Of a stretch of 64,000 nucleotides of DNA, positions 57,692 through 64,000 are shown in pieces. The stretch comes from Aspergillus flavus (lineage: Eukaryota > Ascomycota > Eurotiomycetes > Eurotiales > Aspergillaceae), in the NCBI RefSeq assembly GCF_009017415.1, contig NC_092406.1, forward strand, positions 4,030,001 through 4,094,000, read 5' to 3'. Position 1 is the stretch's first letter; the number at the start of each line of letters is the position of its first letter. The translations under genes were made by a program, and so were the position numbers. The notes under the pieces are model-generated. The model had not been told where the DNA came from. It worked only from the letters and a program-made list of their open reading frames with translations, and ran no database searches.

Positions 57692-58887
57692 GAATTGATT
57701 CGTACTAGTAGTACCAGTAGGTACTTGACTGTTTGTTGCTGCTTCAGAGCGAGAGAGATCCCTTTTTCTCTTTTTCTTTTTTCTACTTTGGCGCTGATTG
57801 GGATTGGACATGTTTCGGGTTAGGCAAATTATGCTTGTTTTGGTCTTAGTGCCGTCCAGGGTCATGTTTTTTTTCTATTTTTCTCCTTTCTTTTTGTTTC
57901 CAAATGACCATCTCCCAGTCACCTTGTATAGAAGTTGATAGGATAGATTTCAATAATCCAAAACCGCGACGAGAAGGATTGTATGGATGTATAGATGAAT
58001 GGATGTACAGCACCAGTATTGCAAAGCGAAGTACTCCGTACTCCGTAAATAAATGACGAGTACTAAGTACTAGGCTTTGCGAATGGAACGTTAATGGAAC
58101 ACTTTCCGAAGGCTCTGAGATACTCTGAATGGCTACGTAATCCCCACTTGCCAAGATGGACGGCCCCTCCTCTATCGATGGAGCTCTCGAAGGATCGGTG
58201 AGAAAAACTTCCTCTGGTTGAGCATGTGTCTAAGGGAGATTCTCTTTGGCTCCGTGATTCCACAGACCTCTGATGGAACCGTACTGTGTGCAGAAGATTC
58301 CTTTCAGCTTAGATCTACCCTTATTCAGAAGAGGGGTACATACAACCTGCATACTCTGCGGCATGGCTGTAGGTATCCGGGTGAGTGGTGGGAAACGAGA
58401 GATGATCTTCTGTTGAGATTCATGCATTCCCTTTTCGGAGGACATATTTTCTCTCCTGTTCTCAAGTATCCACCGCAGCTTATATAAATCGTAAACCCAC
58501 CTCAACGTGTACCGACTCTCTCTTTCTCGCTTTTTTTCTTCTCTAATAAAAGTTCCCCGTTATTGTCGAGGATTTCTTAAGGACAGAGATCTGGGTTGTA
58601 GTTCCTTGTCTTTCTTTCCTTAGGAACCTGATTGATATCAGGTGATTGACGTGCAGTCCAACAACGTCAGTGTTGTTGTTTTTCTTTTAGAAACAAAAAA
58701 CAGAAGAAGAGAACGAATACGAACTAAAAAATCTCCCCAACGCGACTACTACTACTACTACTACGACGACGACTTCTAATCTGCCCCAAGCGACCAAACA
58801 AAAAAACTCTTTCGAACTCCATTCTTCTTCAAAATTATTGATTGGATTAAAACTCAGCATTGGTACTGTACTTATTAGTCGGCAGTC
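57692..58887. other. Interval between DUF3605 gene and OSBP gene
   Basis: About 1.2 kb without a supported gene; contains two overlapping TACTCCGTA (58032-58047) and an (ACT)n/(ACG)n microsatellite (58744-58773). The right part is promoter for the oxysterol-binding protein gene. Confidence 0.6.
58744..58773 (+). repeat. (ACT)n(ACG)n microsatellite
   Basis: About seven ACT units followed by three to four ACG units. Confidence 0.85.
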
Positions 58888-58942
58888 ATGGCTATACTTC
58901 CGCATATCCGCCGTCCGTCGTCGTTGGCGAGTCCTACTACTA
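58888..58942 (+). other. Alternative first coding exon of the OSBP gene
   Basis: An ATG followed by 18 codons and one base, then a GTAAGT donor. Spliced to TTCCTCAG|GT at 59290/59291 it joins in frame to [16 protein letters not shown] of the OSBP protein, replacing the start at 59254. The two N termini would be MAILPHIRRPSSLASPTTS and [13 protein letters not shown]. Either or both may be used, or this is a leader with an upstream ORF. Confidence 0.4.
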
Positions 58943-59253
58943 GTAAGTTACATACATACACATACTTGACTTTACAGACTTTAAACGTCACCTTTCCGTC
59001 TTTTTTTTTTTTATCTGATTTATTTTTTTTGTTATATTTTCCCTCCCACTGTCGAAAACGTCATCCCCCCTCAGTCTTTCCTCCCCCTCCTTCCTGCCTT
59101 CCACACCCCATACTTTACATCCATACATACATAACATACGTCCATACATACATTCTTAATTTTTGTAGTCCATTTTCTTCTCCCCTTAACACCACATAGT
59201 TGGCATCCCACCATCTTTCTTATACCTCTTCTCTCCTCCCCTCCTCTCCCATC

Positions 59254-61069
59254 ATGTCTGCTGACTGGGGCTCTTTCTTCAATTCCTCAGGTAACCGTTC
59301 ATCCACGGATGAACCCAATGTTGTGGCCGGGGATGATGACACCGAACCCGACCAGGGTAATGGTACGTAGTAAGGAAAAAAAGAACAGAAAATCTCCCGG
59401 CGCATGAGAGAACTCTCTTGCGGTGAAATCTCCTAGGGAGCTTAAGATGCTGACCTCTCAGTCCTGTCGCACATTATCAGCCAGCTCCGCCCGGGAGCTG
59501 ATCTGAGTCGGGTGGTGTTGCCTACCTTCATTCTAGAACCCCGGTCTATGTTGGAGCGGATCACCAAGTATGTTGCTATAGTTGTCCGTGCTGTGTCGCT
59601 CAGAACTAATCTTCCCTTGTCACTAGCTTCATGGCCCATCCGGAGACCCTTCTGCCTATGCCCACCGTCGATGATCCCCTCGAACGCTTCGTCTCTGTGG
59701 TCAAGTTCTACTTGAGCGGCTGGCACATCAAGCCTCCGTATGTCTGCTCTTGTGGCTACCCATCACTCGGGTGAACCGGAACCTTCGCTAACACTCTATG
59801 ACAGAGGTGTGAAGAAACCGCTCAACCCGATTCTGGGAGAAACCTTCACTGGCTACTGGGATTATCCGGATGGAACCCGCGGATATTATATCGCTGAACA
59901 AACCTCGCACCACCCACCCAAATCGAGCTATTTCTTCATGGCTCCCGAGCACAGTATCCGGATAGATGGGACGCTGATCCCCCGAAGCAAGTTCTTGGGC
60001 AATTCGGCCGGAAGCTTGATGGAGGGAATAGCCGTTTTGCGCTTTTTGAATCGAGGTTCGAACAAGGAAAAGGGCGAGCGATAGTATGTTTCGCTCATGT
60101 CTGCCTCCGTTCGTGGCGCCGCTACTGACGTCAAATCTAGCATCTTGACTCAGCCGAATATGTACGCCCGGAATATTCTAATCGGAAAGATGAAATATGA
60201 GCTGGGTGACCACAGCTATGTCAGATGCCCGGAGAACAAACTAGTTGCCGATATCGAGTTCAAGACCAAGGGCTACTTCACCGGCGCTTATAACCAAATC
60301 GGGGGGACGATCAAGAACAGCGAGACCGGCCAAGTATACTATGAATTGTCGGGCTACTGGAATAAGGAGATGTTCATTACAGATGTCCGGGTATGTTTGC
60401 CCCCACTCCCCAAAAATGGCATCTACTAGCTACGGGTATCTAACTGGCGCAGACCCATAAGAAGGAACTTCTGTTCAATGCAAGCACCGCCACCCATACC
60501 CCTCCTCAGGTGCGGCCCATCGCACAGCAGGGCGAACGCGAGTCGCAGCGGTTGTGGCAGACTACCGTCAAGGCACTCTTAGAGCGAAACCACGAGGTGG
60601 CCACAGATGAAAAGACGAAGATCGAAGATCGCCAACGAGAAGAAGCAGCCAAGCGGGCCAATGACGGAGTGGAATGGCATCCGAAACTCTTCCGTCGGGT
60701 TCAGGGAGGCCCTGGTGGCGCCGACGAAGGCGAGGAGGATCTTGACTGGATCATCAACGCACAGATGTAAGTCTCTATAGGTCCGCGTGGTTACTTGAAA
60801 CTCACGAGAGTCGCAGTGACGCGCACAACCCCGAATTGGCCACCAAGCAGATTTTATCCATTGCCCCGATCTTAGAAGGTCAGACCGAGTCCTCTCAATA
60901 CCAAATCCCACCTCACAAAGAGGGGCGTGAGGCGGCTCCACCTGACCACAACGGCGCTGCCCCGAGCGCAGCTCAGCCCGCCTCCTCCGGAGGTGAAAAG
61001 CTCGAAGAGGTGCAGCGCAAAGACACGCGAACATCGGACGTTGACACCTTCGTGGACGCCAAACCTTGA
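59254..61069 (+). CDS. Oxysterol-binding protein, Osh6/Osh7 (ORP5/8) type
   Basis: Seven exons (59254-59362, 59462-59567, 59627-59737, 59805-60083, 60141-60390, 60453-60766, 60817-61069), 473 residues. There is no PH or ankyrin part. The lipid-binding domain opens with [18 protein letters not shown] and [14 protein letters not shown], the lid and LPTF/LEPRS block typical of Osh6/7, and has the family signature [13 protein letters not shown] (about residue 157). Yeast Osh6 and Osh7 exchange phosphatidylserine for PI4P between endoplasmic reticulum and plasma membrane. The exact first acceptor is uncertain: CAG at 59461 is used here, AAG at 59446 adds five residues. An alternative first exon is at 58888. 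Confidence 0.9.
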
Positions 61070-61817
61070 TCGTATTCCCATGGGGATACGTGTGACTCAC
61101 ATCTCGGTGGTTTAGTATCTAACGACCGCATCTCGGACCAAATACAGGTCTCGGAGGGTCAATGAGATGAATTAAAAAAAGAGAAGATCGAGAAGCAAAA
61201 AAGAAAGGGTAGCGCAACCCGGAGTTACAAACGTGGTTAGCCTGCGGTGACGGAGCAAATGAAGGGACGTGACTGACTGACTTAGCCGTACATCAGAAGG
61301 TACTGTCGGACCCTATGACTCCAGGCCCTTGTCGTTCAAAACCAGGTTTCGACCGATATGCCCTACCGAACCTCTACTGGATACCCGATTGAATATTCTG
61401 TCTTTATAATTAGTATATCACATGGCAAAAAATACAGGGTCGGTTGGTCGGCATACATATAGGAGTATAAGAAGGACGGATGGGAGCATATAATCTGTCG
61501 AGTTTCTATCGTCATGTGGTGTGGTTATCCTAACATGCAGTTCAAGAGTTGTGCTCTTCCACAATATAATCGAATACGTTTAGTTCTATTCTCTTCTAAC
61601 CGTACATATTGTATTAGAGCAGATACTAATAGATTGTATATTGTATGCAATATGATATTTAAGATGGTACATTTAACTCCACTGGTATCACGTACAGTAA
61701 CCACAATACAACCGACACGATCAACGCCAATACCGCCAACACCAAGAGACAAAATGCATAGACTCAACGACAACAGAGACAGAGCGAAGCGCGCAATAAG
61801 GAAAGAGAAGAAGGGAA
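61070..61817. other. Convergent spacer OSBP / HosA
   Basis: About 750 bases between two gene ends; AT-rich, no supported gene. Confidence 0.6.
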
Positions 61818-63278
61818 TTAAGCAGAAAACAATTCCCCCCTCTGCCCAACACCCCTCTCCAACTCTCGTCGTCGACTATTCTTACTCGCAGACCCACCGC
61901 CTTCTCTTTCCTCCCGCGCCTCGTCCTGCTCTGCCATCTGCTCCTCAATCTCCTTCTCCGTATCCTCCCGCAAACCCAGAATGTCCGGCGGAATAAAACT
62001 CATCTGCACGCTGGGTGCCCCCTGCATATATCGCAACTGCTCATGAATGGACTGGACAAGACCGGATAGATAGCTGCGCGGGTTCTTATTCTCGAGCTTG
62101 CGCATCTCGCTCAATGGCGGGAACAGCGAGTAATCTGGGCCAAAGTGGTTGCGGAAGGCGACAGTTTCGGGGATGTTAGGGTCGATGGTATCTTGGGCGT
62201 CGATGAGGATGGAGGTTTCGTGGGCCCAAGCACGGGAGACGTTGCGGGGGGTGTAGCCGCCGCCGCCGACAACGAGGAGGGGGAGGCCGAAGGTTTTGAC
62301 GTAGGCGACGCAGGCGCCGTGGGCGGCGACGTTGAGGTTGAAGCAGCCGAGGCGGTCGCAACCGAGGGAGTCGGCGCCGCATTGGAGAACGATTGCGCCG
62401 GGTTGGTAGGTTGAGATGCAGGAGCCGATGACTTCGCGGAAAAGACGGATGTAGGATTCGTCGTCGATGCCGTCGTGGAGGGGGACGTTGACGGCGTGGT
62501 GTGCGCCTGGGTTCAGTGGGTGAGTTGGTCCGGTGCTGTCTAGGGCGCCGGTGCCTGGGAAGAAGTTATCCTTGTCGTATTTGTGGAAGGAGACGGTCAG
62601 GACGCGATCCGTGGACCAGAAGGCTTGCTCAACGCCGTCGCCGTGGTGCACGTCGATGTCGATGTACATGACGCGCGGGTGCAGACGGAGGAGCTGTAGG
62701 ATGCCGAGGACGATGTCGTTCACGTAGCAGAAGCCGCTGGCCTCGGCCTTTTTGGCGTGATGAAGACCGCCAGACCAGTTAATTGCGATTTCGGATTGAT
62801 TGTTGCAGAGCTTCCGAGCAGCGTCGATGGAGCCGCCAGCGTAGAGCGAGCAGTAGTTGTACAGACCGTCGAAGATGGGGCAGTCATCGCCGAAGTTGAA
62901 GCGCGCAATGTTCTCGCCTTGCTCTGGGTTCTCCATATCGCCGGGCATGACCTGGCGGAGGAAATCGAGGTAGTCTGTTTTGTGAAACTCGGCCATTTCT
63001 TCGTAGGTCGCTGAGCGAGCGAGATACAGGTCCATCGCATGGTGCATGCCGTAGGCCATGACGAGTTGTTTGGTCAGCGTCAGACGCCAGGGTTTCATCG
63101 GGTGCGATTGACCGAAATGGTGCGGTTCGACAGCTGGGTTGGCGTGCCAGGAGACGCGGTAGCCTTTGGGGCGAGCGATCCCATTTTGTTGGCGTTCATG
63201 GATGGTCTTTTGGTCGAGAGTGATGGTGGGAGTGGACGAGGGAGGGGCGTATTCTTGGACGATGGCAGAGCGTGCCAT
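61818..63278 (-). CDS. hosA: Class I histone deacetylase HosA (Hos2/HDAC3 type)
   Basis: Single exon of 486 codons, GC-rich relative to its surroundings. Class I HDAC landmarks: SHPMKPWRLTLTKQLVMAYG (59-78; this form separates Hos2-type from Rpd3-type enzymes), catalytic His173/His174 in SGGLHHAKKAEASGFCYVND, zinc ligands Asp209 and His211 in YIDIDVHHGDG, the third Asp in CGADSLGCDRLG, and GGGGYTPRNVSRAW. Hos2 is the catalytic subunit of the Set3 complex; A. nidulans HosA affects secondary metabolism. The C terminus is short and charged, without the long extension of RpdA. The start ATG is divergent from the last gene of the window. Confidence 0.93.
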   Translation of the reverse strand: MARSAIVQEYAPPSSTPTITLDQKTIHERQQNGIARPKGYRVSWHANPAVEPHHFGQSHPMKPWRLTLTKQLVMAYGMHHAMDLYLARSATYEEMAEFHKTDYLDFLRQVMPGDMENPEQGENIARFNFGDDCPIFDGLYNYCSLYAGGSIDAARKLCNNQSEIAINWSGGLHHAKKAEASGFCYVNDIVLGILQLLRLHPRVMYIDIDVHHGDGVEQAFWSTDRVLTVSFHKYDKDNFFPGTGALDSTGPTHPLNPGAHHAVNVPLHDGIDDESYIRLFREVIGSCISTYQPGAIVLQCGADSLGCDRLGCFNLNVAAHGACVAYVKTFGLPLLVVGGGGYTPRNVSRAWAHETSILIDAQDTIDPNIPETVAFRNHFGPDYSLFPPLSEMRKLENKNPRSYLSGLVQSIHEQLRYMQGAPSVQMSFIPPDILGLREDTEKEIEEQMAEQDEAREEREGGGSASKNSRRRELERGVGQRGELFSA

Positions 63279-63836
63279 GATGTGAATTGGGGGGACGAGG
63301 GGAAGTGAAGAGATAGGACGGCAATGATAGGGAAAGAGGAGAAAGGTTAGGTATAGAGAAGAGAAGAAAGCCCCACTAGGAGAGCATTCTCAGAACATTG
63401 AAGGCGAGAGGCGAAGAAGAAAGAAGTATCGATACGATAAGCGGAAGAAATTCCCCAGACGTCGGAGTGCCAAGAAAATCCCGAGTTATGCCCGAGCCTT
63501 ACTTAAGCTGTTCCCGATGTCGGCTTATGCGGCAAGTTGATATCATCGTCTTGTCACCTTTGGGGCGAATGAAATAGAAACTTCTTCACTTGGATAGCTT
63601 AATAAAGCTTGTCGGGGATTTTCCTACTGTAAAACGTTCTTAACTGCCGATCCCATTACCGGTGTAACTCCCTTTTAGTGCATATAAAGCTGTGGATCCA
63701 GGTCGTCACCTTTAAATCTTTTAGACCGGACGTAGTTCTCAAACTAGGACTGTTACTGCCCAACCTGTACTTAAACTTGGTCTCGATCAACTACATCCTA
63801 GGCTTTGTCCCCAACCAAATCCCCACAACACATACG
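63279..63836. promoter_or_regulatory. Divergent promoter region HosA / PEP-mutase family gene
   Basis: About 560 bases between two divergent ATGs. No ORF supported. Confidence 0.5.
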
Positions 63837-64000
63837 ATGCCGATGGTAACAGCAGCTACTGGTCTTCGACGCACCCTTGAAGACCCGAACTCGTTCGTTG
63901 TTGCTCCCGGTGTATATGATGGCCTCTCTGCACGCATTGCGCTCTCCGTTGGCTTCGACGCCCTGTACATGGTAAGTTAAATTCGTCGGTCCCGCCACTC
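63837..64000 (+). CDS. ICL/PEP-mutase superfamily enzyme, 5' end only
   Basis: The first exon (63837-63971, 45 codons) ends at a GTAAGT donor, and the window edge cuts the gene in its first intron. The N-terminal pattern LRRTLEDPNSFVVAPGVYDG followed by LSARIALSVGFDALYM is that of the isocitrate lyase/phosphoenolpyruvate mutase superfamily, in the subgroup of methylisocitrate-lyase-like and oxaloacetate-hydrolase-like enzymes. These have a TIM-barrel fold and cleave or form C-C or C-P bonds. The particular reaction cannot be told from the fragment. Confidence 0.8.

Noticed and set aside
61721..62727. Several ORFs antisense to hosA
   Set aside because: Shadows of the GC-rich hosA frame with Arg/Pro or Gly/Val repeats and no domains.
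1..64000. CRISPR array, rRNA, transposon or prophage
   Set aside because: No spaced direct repeats, no rRNA sequence, no transposase or reverse transcriptase motifs, no long terminal repeats were seen.

Overview
The window is nuclear DNA of a filamentous ascomycete, most likely an Aspergillus or close Eurotiales relative. Genes are broken by many short introns (mostly 55-100 nt, GTATGT/GTAAGT donors), intergenic DNA is pyrimidine-rich, and the left end carries three genes of the galactosaminogalactan (GAG) exopolysaccharide cluster known from Aspergillus fumigatus. I cannot name the species. All gene models were spliced by hand from the sequence, and every spliced length is a multiple of three.

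Layout. 1-11213: GAG cluster part, ega3 (GH114), sph3 (GH135) and uge3 (UDP-glucose/GalNAc 4-epimerase); in A. fumigatus agd3 and the glycosyltransferase gtb3 belong to the same cluster and would be expected beyond the left edge. ega3 and sph3 are tail to tail but separated by a 4.7-kb gene-free gap; sph3 and uge3 are divergent over about 1.06 kb. 13518-19002: mitochondrial ribosomal protein mL54, a glutathione S-transferase-like gene and a phosphoinositide phospholipase C. 22013-23517: a 34-codon CxxC gene and a small cupin. 23738-28665: an ACS-family MFS transporter divergent from a TauD-type dioxygenase, a plausible uptake/degradation pair. 29057-33688: a small uncertain ORF, a UBE3D-like (HECT_2) protein and a questin-oxidase-like protein. 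34057-42397: a very intron-rich amino-acid/GABA-type permease and the peroxin PEX6. 46439-48830: a C2H2 transcription factor behind 4 kb of gene-free DNA. 50005-63971: a tRNA threonylcarbamoyladenosine dehydratase, SSU72, nicotinamidase, a GIG1/DUF3605 protein, an Osh6/7-type oxysterol-binding protein, the class I histone deacetylase HosA, and the 5' end of an ICL/PEP-mutase family gene cut by the window edge.

Apart from the GAG genes and the transporter/dioxygenase pair, the genes are a normal mixture of housekeeping and metabolic functions. The least ordinary things are: a probable 3-nt microexon inside the permease gene; the unexplained gap between two convergent GAG genes; a tiny spliced gene for a 34-residue CxxC protein; an alternative in-frame first exon of the OSBP gene; a spliced transcript candidate without a good ORF upstream of the dehydratase gene; and a repeated nonamer TACTCCGTA restricted to intergenic DNA. 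I saw no transposon, rRNA, CRISPR or convincing tRNA gene.
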